A DNA stretch of 64,000 bases from Duncaniella sp. (GCA_029060405.1 JAIDUB010000081.1:1-64000), one strand, 5' to 3'; numbered from the stretch's first letter, positions 1-10,765 are shown. The notes: a model not told the origin generated them from the letters alone. Program-made: numbers and translations.

Positions 1-70
1 ATATGGCCTTGTATGAGTGCTGATTATTCGGTAAATCCACAAAATAACATGAAATAGCTGACTTTTTCAG

Positions 71-960
71 TGCCCTCCCTGTGAAGCGCCCCTACAGGTA
101 TGGCACTCATTGGGATATGATTGTCGCTGCGACGTGGGCAGCGACCACTCAATATTATCGCGAAGCAATTTCATCCCGGAGGGATCGACATCTTTATAGC
201 CGCGGGTGCTTGCCACCCGTGGTAGTTGGCCCAAAACAATAATCAGCCCGGGATGGGCTGCACAACTCATGGGCATAGTTCAACCTCACCGAGGTTGAGT
301 AGGATGTGGTTATTTTGCCCCGGGTGGCAAGCACCCGGGGTTATACAGCTGCCTACCCCTCCGGGGTGATAGCTGCCGCTGGTTGTCGATGCGACGGAGA
401 TTACCGAGATGAAATAATACCATTTTGCTATGCCGGGCGCTCCTGTGAAGCGCCCCTACAGGTGTGGCAAGCAATGTGACATGATTGTCGCTGCGGCGTG
501 GGGTAGTGAGCCTGCTACATATTATTGCGAAGCAATTTCATCCCGGAGGGATCGACATCTTTATAGCCGCGGGTGCTTGCCACCCGTGGTAGTTGGCCCA
601 AAACAATAATCAGCCCGGGATGGGCTGCACAACTCATGGGCATAGTTCAACCTCACCGAGGTTGAGTAGGATGTGGTTATTTTGCCCCGGGTGGCAAGCA
701 CCCGGGGTTATACAGCTGCCTACCCCTCCGGGGTGATAGCTGCCGCTGGTTGTCGATGCGACGAAAACTACGGCGATGGTAAATACCTTTTGCTATGCCG
801 GGCGCTCCTGTGAAGCGCCCCTACAGGCGAGGCAATCAATGTGATATGATTGTCGCTGGGCGAAAACTGCGGCGCTGAAATAATACCATTTTGCTCGGCC
901 GGACGCACCCGAGTGTGCGTCCCTACATGGTTGCAAATCATTGAGATGCGTTTTGCGGCT
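71..960. repeat. Tandemly duplicated cluster of GC-rich palindromes, period about 365-367 bp, two near-complete units plus a partial third
   Basis: 'gcgaagcaatttcatcccggagggatcgacatctttatagccgcgggtgcttgccacccgtggtagttggcccaaaacaataatcagcccgggatgggct...' at about 160 recurs at about 527 (367-bp offset). The 'cctgtgaagcgcccctacagg' module occurs at about 78, 442 and 807, with a related 'ggacgcacccgagtgtgcgtccctaca' at about 901. Confidence 0.9.
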
Positions 961-979
961 GCGGTGGTCAGCTTCTTTT

Positions 980-1936
980 TCAACGGAGGGTGAAGCGGAG
1001 TGATGAGTGGAGCAGGTGGAAGGATAGGGTGAGAATGGATGATTGCTCGACTGAGGCGTGCATGTCGAGGGTGCGGAGACGGAATGTTGCATCGATCCAC
1101 TCAAGGTCGTAATGGTCAATATAATCGGTGGGAATCAGACGCCCTTTGCGCATGGCGGGCATCCATTTGTCGGAATACACGCGGGCGCCCGAGAGGTAGA
1201 GTATGTCGTAGGTGCCGGGACGATCTTTTGACTTGACGATTGCAAGTGTGTAGCGTCCTCCTTCGCGTGCGCGGCGCGGGGTAGTATTGCGATCGAGATA
1301 GTCCCAATAACCTTCGATGGGATCGAGAGGCGAGGTGGTGAGATAGTCGGCGATTTCTTGAGCCGTCCACGCGGTAGCGGCTACCAATTCGGGTACAGGT
1401 ATGACAGATGCGGTCATCTCCGACACTTCCACTTTGCCTTTGGCCTCGAACATTACACGGGCGGGCACTACGGGGAGGGGATTATCGATGTCGAGCAGAC
1501 GGGCGAGGTGACGGTGACCGCCAGATATGGTGATGTGTCGGGATGATATATTGACTGTAAGAGTATTGTATTCGCCCGGTGATGACGCAAGCTCGGAGGT
1601 AAAGGTGGCAGAGCCGATTTTTTTGTGCCCCGACATGACGCTTACGGTGGCGTCGCTGTGGTCAAACGGGTCGAAATATCCTGCCTGACGGATGTTGAGA
1701 TTCACCGACATGGTATCGGTGTCGGCCACAAACATCAGCGCCCAGCCCGAAGATTTATCGGCGGCAGCCGCACGTGCCGATACCTTAAGCGAGTGGGGCG
1801 GAGCCGAGGCCGGTATGACGATGGGGATAACGGTATCGCTAACAACCGAAGGCAGTTCGTAGCGGAACGATTGCGCCTCGATACTCTGCGCGGCTGCGAG
1901 AGCGCATGCCGATAAAAATGCCGGGAGCAGCCTCAT
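980..1936 (-). CDS. Hypothetical secreted protein
   Basis: ORF 980..2038. The likely start is the internal Met MRLLPAFLSACALAAAQSIEAQ (signal peptide), with an ATGA overlap with miaA. Confidence 0.75.
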   Translation of the reverse strand: MRLLPAFLSACALAAAQSIEAQSFRYELPSVVSDTVIPIVIPASAPPHSLKVSARAAAADKSSGWALMFVADTDTMSVNLNIRQAGYFDPFDHSDATVSVMSGHKKIGSATFTSELASSPGEYNTLTVNISSRHITISGGHRHLARLLDIDNPLPVVPARVMFEAKGKVEVSEMTASVIPVPELVAATAWTAQEIADYLTTSPLDPIEGYWDYLDRNTTPRRAREGGRYTLAIVKSKDRPGTYDILYLSGARVYSDKWMPAMRKGRLIPTDYIDHYDLEWIDATFRLRTLDMHASVEQSSILTLSFHLLHSSLRFTLR

Positions 1937-2847
1937 GACCGGAACATTTTTACGACGCGGGCAGTAAACTCGTCGGCGGGCAAATCGTAAGGAAGCCAAC
2001 GGATGGGGAATCCGCGGTGTTCCATCCCGCGAAACCATGTCATCTGCCGCTTGGCAAATTGGTGAATGGCTATCAGCAGACCCTCCTCCATCTCGCGCCG
2101 CGAGATGCGCCCCGTGACGTAAAGGGTGATGAATTTGTATTCAAGGCCGTAATATATCAGATCGTCGGGTGCAACGCCGCTGTCGATGAGCCGGCGCACC
2201 TCGTCGACCATGCCCGCATCGAAGCGGGCTGAGAGCCGGGCTGCTATGCGGTTCCGGCGAGTCTCGCGGTCGATATCCACACCTATCACGAGAGCATCAT
2301 TGACGGGATGAGGCTCGGCGTCGCGTGCGGCATCGGGGTGGTCAAGATAATACTGCTGAATCTCGATGGCACGTATAGCCCGCTTGACGGTGTCGACATC
2401 GGTGGTATTGTGGAGTGTCTTCATCGCTTCAAGCCTGCTTGTCAGCTCGGCCAGCGACAATCCGGCCAGCGACTCGCGCAGCTCCCGGTTTTCGGGTACC
2501 TCATGGAGCGACAGGCCTTTAAGGTAAGATTCCACATACAGCCCCGTGCCTCCGCATATCACGGGCACACGCCCGCGGCTGATAATGTCGGCCACCGCAG
2601 CGCGGCAGTCGCGCAGAAATTCATACAGATTATACTTATATCCGGCAGGGCGGATATCAATGAGATGATATGGAATGTCGCCGTATTCATCAAGATCCTT
2701 ACCCGTGCCGAGATCCATGCCGCGGTATATCTGGCGGGAATCGGCACTGATAATCTCACCGTCGAGCGCACGCGCCACGTCGACGGCACGGGCAGTCTTG
2801 CCCGACGCCGTAGGGCCGGTGATGATGACGGTGGAAAAGCTCATCAA
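1933..2847 (-). CDS. miaA: tRNA dimethylallyltransferase
   Basis: GPTASGKT P-loop, ISADSRQIYRGMDLGTGK and VICGGTGLYVESYLKG motifs of the MiaA family. Confidence 0.95.
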   Translation of the reverse strand: MMSFSTVIITGPTASGKTARAVDVARALDGEIISADSRQIYRGMDLGTGKDLDEYGDIPYHLIDIRPAGYKYNLYEFLRDCRAAVADIISRGRVPVICGGTGLYVESYLKGLSLHEVPENRELRESLAGLSLAELTSRLEAMKTLHNTTDVDTVKRAIRAIEIQQYYLDHPDAARDAEPHPVNDALVIGVDIDRETRRNRIAARLSARFDAGMVDEVRRLIDSGVAPDDLIYYGLEYKFITLYVTGRISRREMEEGLLIAIHQFAKRQMTWFRGMEHRGFPIRWLPYDLPADEFTARVVKMFRS

Positions 2848-4178
2848 TATTCTCCTCCGGTGACACGCTTGATCCAGCGGCGCAGGCGGAAAAACGGTTT
2901 ATCCTCATTGAACCGTGCCACCTGAAGCCAGTGGGGATCGTTGAAATCCACATCCCAGTCGCCTATGCCGCTGAAGCGGAACAGCGGACGGTAGTTCTTG
3001 ATCTTGTAGAGTCGGTTACCGTCGCGGTCGTAGGTCTTCCATGCCATTGCCACGGTGTAAAGACGGTGTATTTCCGACGCGAGTACGGGAGCTATGTCGC
3101 GGTTGTAAATCAGACGCTGGAGCTGCGAAATCGTATACCACTTTCCGTGGAGTTGCGACTTGCCGATAATCTCCTGCTCCTTGACGGTGACGATGTAGTG
3201 GACGATGTTAGACAATCCTTCGGCTTCCTGACTGAGATACATGAAGCGGAGCACAAATTTATCTTCACCGAGCGAGCTCAGATGGGCAAACACTTCGGAC
3301 GCATAGCTGCTGGGCACTTTCTCGCGGAACGGCACGAAAAGCGAAGCCGGAGTGTCGATCTTGTCCATACCGGGGATATCGAAAAATTCCTCGTTGCGGG
3401 CAAGGTAGATCGAATCGTCGCACATCACCAGATAGCGCAGCCACGTTTTCTCACCCATGCGTGTATTGGAGCCTTCCACATCCTGAGCGTAATAGCCCCA
3501 GAGTGAAACGTAGCGGGTGCCCATGAACACAGTCACGAGCAGATAGCCGATAAACGGGAACCAGCAGAGGAAAAAGGCGTCGGCCGAATTGATGTTGACG
3601 TTGATGTAGAACACGAAGTAATAGAACACCGCAAGCACGGTGGCCACGGCGTTCATGGCAATAACCATCGATACCTGATAGCGGCTCTCTTCCTTGACGA
3701 TGTTGCCTATGAAACCGCGCTCGACATATGAGCCGAAAAGAGCGTCGCACTTCTGGAAAGTGGATGTGTTGCGCCCGAGCATGCGGTAAACGATACCCAC
3801 ACACAGCATCACCGGGCAGAATATCAGCACCGGGAGAAACGGAAGCTCGGAGTTAAGCCCCTCGCTGTCGAAAAATTGAGACACTATGCCGCGATTGTAG
3901 GCTATCAGGATTCCTTCCATGATAATGGCCGAGATCAGCAGCGTGTTTACCACGATGGCCGTGAGCGTGTAGCTCATGGTGGTTTTGTTGGCATAGGCGC
4001 CGCGGGTATACGACATCATGGCAAGCATAAGCACCAGCGACAGGATGGGTATCCACGGCATGGGAATCCATAGCGACAGCAATATGGGAAGCGCCACGGC
4101 ACCGGTCGAGATAGTCCAGTTAAACCACAGAGAGTAAACTATATTACGGAGATCGTTGTTTTTTCGGGAATCGTTCAT
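2844..4178 (-). CDS. Multi-pass membrane protein of unknown function
   Basis: 444-aa ORF with several hydrophobic segments in the N-terminal half; operonic overlap with miaA. Confidence 0.75.
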   Translation of the reverse strand: MNDSRKNNDLRNIVYSLWFNWTISTGAVALPILLSLWIPMPWIPILSLVLMLAMMSYTRGAYANKTTMSYTLTAIVVNTLLISAIIMEGILIAYNRGIVSQFFDSEGLNSELPFLPVLIFCPVMLCVGIVYRMLGRNTSTFQKCDALFGSYVERGFIGNIVKEESRYQVSMVIAMNAVATVLAVFYYFVFYINVNINSADAFFLCWFPFIGYLLVTVFMGTRYVSLWGYYAQDVEGSNTRMGEKTWLRYLVMCDDSIYLARNEEFFDIPGMDKIDTPASLFVPFREKVPSSYASEVFAHLSSLGEDKFVLRFMYLSQEAEGLSNIVHYIVTVKEQEIIGKSQLHGKWYTISQLQRLIYNRDIAPVLASEIHRLYTVAMAWKTYDRDGNRLYKIKNYRPLFRFSGIGDWDVDFNDPHWLQVARFNEDKPFFRLRRWIKRVTGGEY

Positions 4179-4186
4179 ATCGTCAA

Positions 4187-6367
4187 TTACATATTACGGT
4201 TGAAATAATCAAGCATCCGGGAGTAGACGTTAAGGCGGGCGTCGCATCCGTTGATGGAATGATTCATATTTGGATAAAGGAACATATCGCACATGCGTCC
4301 CGAAGCCTGAAGCTCCGACACATACTGCATGGTGTTGAAAAGATGCACGTTGTCATCGGCCGTTCCGTGCATGATCAGCAGCGGAACATTCATCTGCTCC
4401 ACCAGAGCTACGGGTGCCGAACTGTCGTAACCGTCGGCGTTCTGGGCCGGGGTGAGCATATATCGCTCGGCGTAAACCGTGTCGTAATACCGCCACGAGG
4501 TAACGGGAGCGATAGCTACTGCGGCCGCGAAAGGCGAGCCGGGTGCAGATATGGTCATGAGAGTCTGGTAACCGCCATAGCTCCAGCCTGTAATTCCCAT
4601 GCGCTTGGCATCGACATAGCTCTGCGAGGCAAAATGCCGTGCGGCTGCTATGAGGTCGGCGGCCTCATAGTGTCCAAGCTGCTTGTAGACGCATGTGGAG
4701 AAAGCGCGGTCGCGGCCACCCGTGCCACGGGGGTCGACACATACCACCACATATCCCTGCATGGCTGCATACTGAGGCCAGTCCATGCGCCAGCGGCATG
4801 TCACTTCCTGAGATTCGGGACCGCTGTATTGATTCATTATGACAGGATAACGCTTGGAAGCGTCGAAGTGTTGCGGACGGATGATATAAGCGTTAAGCAT
4901 CGTGCCGTCGGCACCCGGCACGGTGATGAATTCTTTCTGAGGCACCGATGCGTAGCGGGCCGCATAGTCAGCATTATCCTCCAATACCCTCACGCTTTTA
5001 CCCTTGACGTTGCAGAGGGTGTAGACGGGGGGAGTGGATGCCGTGCTGTGGTCGAGCACCATGTAGGTCATGCCGGGCGTGAAACGAGCCGATGCCCACC
5101 CTTCGTCGGGCGAAAGACGGGTTATTTTTCCTTTGGCGTCGACCGATTCCACTACGCGGTGAATTGCGCCGGCCGAGGTCGACTGATAGTAGACCGTTCC
5201 GGCCTCGCTGCCGTAGCAGGCCGTGACGTTGTAGTCGCCCGAAGTCACGGTGCGGGTGAGAGCACCGGAGTAATTATAGGCATACAGGTGATTATAGCCC
5301 GAGCGGGGTGATATGACCATGAATCCGTCGGGTGTGAGAGTGAGATTTTCATAGGATACCGACGGAATCCATGCGTCGGAGGTCTCGGTGAAGATTGACT
5401 TGGCCACACCCGAGCGAGGATTGACGGCTATCAGCTCCATGCGGCGCTGGTCGCGGTCGAGGGTCGTCACTATCACGCGCGCGGGGTCAAACGCATATGT
5501 CATGCGCGGAATATATTCGATATCGTTTCCGGGCAGGGTGATGTCCTTGTTTTTTCGAGTCTCAACATCATAGCTGTGGAGCGTGACCACGGAATTGGGC
5601 TGTCCCGCCACGGGATATTTGTAGGTATACGAGCCGGGATACAGCGCATATTGCGTCATGGGGTTGCAACTGCCTTCGTAGAGAGGAAACGACCACGCCG
5701 GCACTGATGTCTCGTCATATTTAAGATAACACAGCGTCAGATTGTCGGGAGCCCACGACATAGAGCAGTCGGTGGTAAATTCTTCCTCGTAGGTCCAGTC
5801 AGGCACACCGTTGATTATCGAGCCTGCTGCGCCGTCGCGTGTCACAGCCACCTCGGTCCCGTAATCGAGTTTCTTGAGATAGATATTATTGTCGTCGGCC
5901 ACGAACGCCACCATGCGGCCGTCGGGCGAGAAAAGCGGAGCCCGCTGTGTAGCGTGATCGTCGGAGAGCGGCGAGAGCATGCGGGTGCGGATCTCGTATA
6001 CGTAATACCGGGCCGTGAAGGAGCGGCGGTATATCATCTTCTTGTCAGTGTATACCATAATTTTCGAGCCGTCGGGGCTTAGCGTGAACCCTTCGATGCT
6101 CTTGAGCGTGTTGCCGCGGGTGTTGCCGAGATCCATTACGGTCTCCACCTCCTTACCGGTCTTGACATCGTAGCGCTTCACGGCTCTTGACTCAGGAGAA
6201 TAGGCGAGATAATTCAGTCCGTCGGGCTCAAAAGCCATGGCTTGAGGTGCTGCCGGTGTGTTGCCCGGATATACATATCGGGCCATATCGGCATCGACCT
6301 TCACGGCCGAAACCGCCGGTAGGCTTACGGCGGCAGCAGTGATTAGTGTAGTCAGTATTTTCTTCAT
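4187..6367 (-). CDS. S9 family peptidase (dipeptidyl peptidase IV-like)
   Basis: Signal peptide, beta-propeller-like N-terminus, GWSYGGYQTL nucleophile elbow and MHGTADDNVHLFNT near the C-terminus. Confidence 0.92.
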   Translation of the reverse strand: MKKILTTLITAAAVSLPAVSAVKVDADMARYVYPGNTPAAPQAMAFEPDGLNYLAYSPESRAVKRYDVKTGKEVETVMDLGNTRGNTLKSIEGFTLSPDGSKIMVYTDKKMIYRRSFTARYYVYEIRTRMLSPLSDDHATQRAPLFSPDGRMVAFVADDNNIYLKKLDYGTEVAVTRDGAAGSIINGVPDWTYEEEFTTDCSMSWAPDNLTLCYLKYDETSVPAWSFPLYEGSCNPMTQYALYPGSYTYKYPVAGQPNSVVTLHSYDVETRKNKDITLPGNDIEYIPRMTYAFDPARVIVTTLDRDQRRMELIAVNPRSGVAKSIFTETSDAWIPSVSYENLTLTPDGFMVISPRSGYNHLYAYNYSGALTRTVTSGDYNVTACYGSEAGTVYYQSTSAGAIHRVVESVDAKGKITRLSPDEGWASARFTPGMTYMVLDHSTASTPPVYTLCNVKGKSVRVLEDNADYAARYASVPQKEFITVPGADGTMLNAYIIRPQHFDASKRYPVIMNQYSGPESQEVTCRWRMDWPQYAAMQGYVVVCVDPRGTGGRDRAFSTCVYKQLGHYEAADLIAAARHFASQSYVDAKRMGITGWSYGGYQTLMTISAPGSPFAAAVAIAPVTSWRYYDTVYAERYMLTPAQNADGYDSSAPVALVEQMNVPLLIMHGTADDNVHLFNTMQYVSELQASGRMCDMFLYPNMNHSINGCDARLNVYSRMLDYFNRNM

Positions 6368-6389
6368 TATCGGTTTGCAGGCTTATAGA

Positions 6390-7748
6390 TCAGAATAATG
6401 ACAGCTGGGCGTCGTTTTCAGGCACCACGGGACGCTGAGGCTCATGATAGCCGAAATCGGGGTCGAATTTCCGCGGGCTCTCGGGCAGGTCGAGCCAGTC
6501 GGTACTGTCGAGATTGCCATCGATGGATTCGCGGCTTTTGCGTGGACGTCCGCGACGTTTGCGCGGAGCGGAGGCCGACGGTGCAGCCGGCTCGTCGATG
6601 AGTTTGGGAGCGGCCTCGGCCGAGCGGAGTTTCTCGATTGTGGAGTCGAGTTCGGCGCGAAGCTGCTTTATTTCCGAGCGGAGTTTCATCTCCGAGTTGG
6701 CCTGATTATACAGATTGGTCTCGATAGTGTGGGAGAGAGAGGCGTTTTCATCGCGCAGACGCATGATTTCCTCCTCAGCAGCCGACGTGTCAGGAACCGA
6801 CGCGGGAGTGTTTTCAATCTGCAGGGTAAGTTGCTTCACTTTCTCGGCGAGCTCGGTGATTTTCGCATCCTTGCGCTCCTTCACCTGCTCGAAAAGCTCG
6901 AGTTTTTCCTGAATTTCGGCAGCGATGGCCAGTTCAGCCTCGGCTTTCGACAGTTCCTCCTTAGCGCGCGAGGTCTCGGCCTGAAGATTATTGATCATGG
7001 TGTCGCTCATGGCAGCCTTTAGCTCAAGCTGCTCGTTGAGAGTGCGCTGCTTTGTAATCTCGGCGTCGAGCTCCTCCACCCGTGCTGAGAGGGCGGCCAC
7101 TTCACCGTTGAGACGCGAGATAGTTTCTTCTTTCTCTGCCATCTGCGGCGAGTCGGCCGGCACGCGCGGCTTGCGCGAGGTGATTATGCGCTCCTTCTCG
7201 GCCTTGACTTCGTTGAGGCGACGGTCAAGATCGGTGATCCGGTCAGTGAGGGCACGTTTCTGTCGGGCGGCGTCGGAGCGTATCTGTCGCATTTCCTCGC
7301 GGAGTGAGGTGGCTTCGTCCTTGGCATCGCTGAGTGTTTCGATGAGCTGCTGACGCTCGGCATCCTCTTCAGCCGATTGCGATTCGGGTGAGGCGCCGGC
7401 ACAGGCTGCCGCGATGCGTGCACGGAGCGAGGCGCTTATGTGGTCATAGATATATTTCCGCTGCGCCTCGGTATTGAGCGACTGTGATACAAATTCAGGC
7501 ATCGTGGAGTTAAACAGCTCAATCACTGCATCGAATAAGTCGCCGGGCAGATCGTCGGTCTTCACCTCGGGCCCTGCATCAGCATCGGGCGCGGCAGTAT
7601 CGGCTGCATCGGCGTGCGAAGCCGGAACTGTGTCCTCATCGTGACGCTCCACAGCGTAGGTGGGGACTGACGAATCATATTCATCCGTGTCCTCTTCCTC
7701 GCCGGGCGCGAAGCCGAAAGCCTGTTTTATTCCGTTCCAGAATGACAT
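6390..7748 (-). CDS. Coiled-coil protein of unknown function
   Basis: Long heptad-rich E/K/L segments; basic APRKRRGRPRKSRES motif near the C-terminus. Confidence 0.7.
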   Translation of the reverse strand: MSFWNGIKQAFGFAPGEEEDTDEYDSSVPTYAVERHDEDTVPASHADAADTAAPDADAGPEVKTDDLPGDLFDAVIELFNSTMPEFVSQSLNTEAQRKYIYDHISASLRARIAAACAGASPESQSAEEDAERQQLIETLSDAKDEATSLREEMRQIRSDAARQKRALTDRITDLDRRLNEVKAEKERIITSRKPRVPADSPQMAEKEETISRLNGEVAALSARVEELDAEITKQRTLNEQLELKAAMSDTMINNLQAETSRAKEELSKAEAELAIAAEIQEKLELFEQVKERKDAKITELAEKVKQLTLQIENTPASVPDTSAAEEEIMRLRDENASLSHTIETNLYNQANSEMKLRSEIKQLRAELDSTIEKLRSAEAAPKLIDEPAAPSASAPRKRRGRPRKSRESIDGNLDSTDWLDLPESPRKFDPDFGYHEPQRPVVPENDAQLSLF

Positions 7749-7774
7749 TGTTCTTATTTAGAATTTCTTTTAGG

Positions 7775-10747
7775 TTACATTTTTTCAGGTTTCACCACCA
7801 CGCCGGTGCCCTTGGTGCCGTCGATGCCGATGGCAAGAGGCTCGGGAAGAGTGACTACCCTTACAAAATCAGTCTCGGTCACAGCCGGGATGCTGTCGAG
7901 AAACGCCACATCGTAGAGACCCTTTCCGGCGGCGGTGTCGACTGTAAAGTAGCCCACTCCCATGGAGGTGAGGTTCTGGAAGAAGTGTGTACCCTGACTC
8001 GGCTCGATACGGTAATCGGGCAGCGAGGACTCGACTATGAGACGGGCGTTGGAAATGGCGGGCCATTTCACGGGAATACCCAGAGCCGTGTCCGACGAGC
8101 CCCATCGTCCGGGACCAATCAGGATATAATTTTCTCCCTGAGCCGTAAAGTTACGATTTATTTTTTCAATTTCACGTGCAATCAGTGAATTATTTGTCGA
8201 AGAAAAGCATTCCGGACGCACATATACGACAGATCGGACATTTTCAAACGTCCCGTGGCCCAGCGCGGTGGTCGATTTGAGCAGCAAGCGGTCGTCGGGC
8301 ATCTCCATCAGATGCGGGTCCACCGAATCTTTCCGCTCCACGATAGGACGTATCTGGAGCCAGTAGAGCCGGCCCTTTCCGCGCTCGTTTTCATCGATCA
8401 TGCCGGCAAATTCTATCTCTACCGGCCGCGACATGGCTTTCTGACCCGTAGTGAGCATGAAGTCGAGCGCATCGGCTACGGGGAGCACCTTATGACGCAG
8501 GATATTGTTGAACGTCACCACTCTGCGTCCATCGCCGCTCTCATAGTCGCGAAGCACGTTGTCGCGGAAGTCGTAGGTCGACACCATGTAGCGCAATGCA
8601 CCTTTCATGGCCACGTCCTGAACCTTGAGGCGGGCGAGATTGAAACTGTCGTCGATCTTGAAATCCTCGGGGACGTTGATGGTGTCGAGGGCATAGAGGC
8701 GAGTCTGTGTATCGCGAAGCGCAAGCTGTATCTCCGAGGTCTGAAGCACATTGTCGGGGTGTCGCGGTGAGAAACGCAACCCCACACCGCCGTCCACTAT
8801 GTATTTGCCCAGTCCCACGGCGATTTCCACCACGCCGTCCTCGGGGCGCTCATCGTTGATGGGATAGTAGTTGAGCGACCGTCCCACGCCCGAGAATGAC
8901 GGGAAATAATATCCGTCGACATCCTTGCCTACCACTTCCTGAATTATTACGGCCATCTTTTCCTGATCGATAACGTTGGAAGTAGCGGTCATGTAAGCTT
9001 TGGAATCGGCGTAATATACCGATGCATATACACTCTTGATCGCGTCAGTAACCACGCTGAGCATCTGCGAGGGATCGGCGAGCTTGGGCACCATGTAGGT
9101 AGAATATATGCCGGCAAACGGCTGGTAGTGAGAGTCTTCAAGCAGCGACGACGAGCGTATGGCAAGTGGACGGTCGACTACCTCAAACAGAGCCAGCAGG
9201 TCCTCCTTGATGGTTATGGGAAGTTTTGCCTTGAGGAAGTGCTCGAGTATCACGGAGTCGTCGGCATCGGAGAGAGCGACGGGGTAGAGGTTGTTGGCCG
9301 TCATGAACTCGTCGAATATATCGGTACAGAGCACCACCGTGCGCGGTATCGTGATGGTGAGTCCGTCGAAATCGTCACATACGGGATTCTTCTTGATAAT
9401 CGAGTCGATAAACGCCAGACCGCGTCCCTTGCCTCCGAGCGAGCCTTCGCCTATGCGGGCGAAGTTGGAGTAATGGTCAAACCGATCCTTGCGGAACACT
9501 GCCACGACACCGCGGTTTTTCATCTTGCGGTACTTGACTATCAGGTCGAAGAAAAATTTGCGTGCTTCAGGCGCATCGTCGAGCGACTTGAAGCGGTGTC
9601 GCTTGATAAGCTCGGCTATGGGGAACATGGCGCGGCTGTAGAGCCAGCGCGATATGTCGTTGAACGACGCATGCCAGTAGAGCGACTCGGCGGGAATATC
9701 GAAAATGTGATCCTGAAGATCCTTGAGTGATTTAAGCCGGAAAATTTCCTCGCCTGTCTCGGGATTGCGTATCACGAAGTCGCCGAAGCCGAAATTGTCG
9801 GTGATGGCACGGCCGAGGTCAACAGGAAACTTCTTGGAATTCTTGTCGATAAACGTGCACCCGAGTTCGGCCACATCGTCGGCGTTGGATTTCTCCGACG
9901 ACTCGATGATGATGGGCAGGTAGGGATCGCGCCGGCGCAACTCGCGGGCGAGTTTTATACCCGCTTTCTGATCCTTGTGGCCGTCGTGGTTGAACGATAC
10001 GTCGGTTATCACGCCCAAAATATGGTCGTGGTAGCGCTCATAGAGAGCCATCGCTTCCTCATAGTCGCGGGCAAGCATCACTTTTGGTCGGCCGCGCATG
10101 CGCAGCATCTGCTCGTGCTCGTTGAGCGCTTCGGTCGAGAACTCGCGCGACTGGGCCAGAAGAAACTTGTAGACCTGCGGTAGAACCGATGAATAGAATC
10201 TAACCGAGTCTTCCACGAGGAGAATCATCTGCACGCCCACGTCATTGATGTCGTTTTCAGCGTTCATCTTGTCTTCGAGCAGCTTGATGATGGCGAGGAG
10301 CAGGCCTACGTTGCCGAGCCAGCTGAATACGTAATCGATACCCGTGAAATCTTCGGCGGCAAGCCGTCGCGACACCTCTTTGGAAAACGGAGTGAGCACC
10401 ACGATTGGCAACTCGGGATAAAGCGCTTTTATGGCGCGGGCACCCGTAAAAGTCTCGCTGATGTCGATACCCGGCATCGTTATGACGAGATCGAATTTTG
10501 TGGCGGCAAGTTTCCTGAGCGCCTCAGCGGTATCGGTGACACGGGTCACGCGTGGGGGCGACGACAGATTGAGCGATACGTATTCGAAATACAGCTGCTC
10601 CTCCACGCGACCGTCTTCCTCCATCATGAAGGCGTCGTAGGGCGAGGCGATGAGCAGCACATTGAATATGCGCCGCTGCATGAGATTCTGAAAAGCCGTG
10701 TCTTTAAGATACAGGCGGCTGAGTTCGTCGGCTCCGTGAGATTTCAT
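7775..10747 (-). CDS. Receiver-like domains fused to a PEP synthase/PPDK N-terminal (pyruvate/ATP-grasp) domain
   Basis: Receiver-like segments (FNVLLIAS...LVITMPGID; ILLVEDS...GVITDVSF) followed by GEGSLGGKGRGLAFID and AIRSSSLLEDSHYQPFAGIYSTYM typical of the PPDK N-terminal domain. Confidence 0.85.
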   Translation of the reverse strand: MKSHGADELSRLYLKDTAFQNLMQRRIFNVLLIASPYDAFMMEEDGRVEEQLYFEYVSLNLSSPPRVTRVTDTAEALRKLAATKFDLVITMPGIDISETFTGARAIKALYPELPIVVLTPFSKEVSRRLAAEDFTGIDYVFSWLGNVGLLLAIIKLLEDKMNAENDINDVGVQMILLVEDSVRFYSSVLPQVYKFLLAQSREFSTEALNEHEQMLRMRGRPKVMLARDYEEAMALYERYHDHILGVITDVSFNHDGHKDQKAGIKLARELRRRDPYLPIIIESSEKSNADDVAELGCTFIDKNSKKFPVDLGRAITDNFGFGDFVIRNPETGEEIFRLKSLKDLQDHIFDIPAESLYWHASFNDISRWLYSRAMFPIAELIKRHRFKSLDDAPEARKFFFDLIVKYRKMKNRGVVAVFRKDRFDHYSNFARIGEGSLGGKGRGLAFIDSIIKKNPVCDDFDGLTITIPRTVVLCTDIFDEFMTANNLYPVALSDADDSVILEHFLKAKLPITIKEDLLALFEVVDRPLAIRSSSLLEDSHYQPFAGIYSTYMVPKLADPSQMLSVVTDAIKSVYASVYYADSKAYMTATSNVIDQEKMAVIIQEVVGKDVDGYYFPSFSGVGRSLNYYPINDERPEDGVVEIAVGLGKYIVDGGVGLRFSPRHPDNVLQTSEIQLALRDTQTRLYALDTINVPEDFKIDDSFNLARLKVQDVAMKGALRYMVSTYDFRDNVLRDYESGDGRRVVTFNNILRHKVLPVADALDFMLTTGQKAMSRPVEIEFAGMIDENERGKGRLYWLQIRPIVERKDSVDPHLMEMPDDRLLLKSTTALGHGTFENVRSVVYVRPECFSSTNNSLIAREIEKINRNFTAQGENYILIGPGRWGSSDTALGIPVKWPAISNARLIVESSLPDYRIEPSQGTHFFQNLTSMGVGYFTVDTAAGKGLYDVAFLDSIPAVTETDFVRVVTLPEPLAIGIDGTKGTGVVVKPEKM

Positions 10748-10765
10748 TTCAGGCGAGAGGGCTTG

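Noticed and set aside
67-1119. Short ORFs (69, 110, 108, 65 aa) in the palindrome cluster
   Set aside because: They merely translate GC-rich palindromic repeats or run antisense to the 980..1936 gene; no protein-family signal.
4259-5311. 350-aa plus-strand ORF
   Set aside because: Antisense to the well-supported S9 peptidase gene; no family signal.
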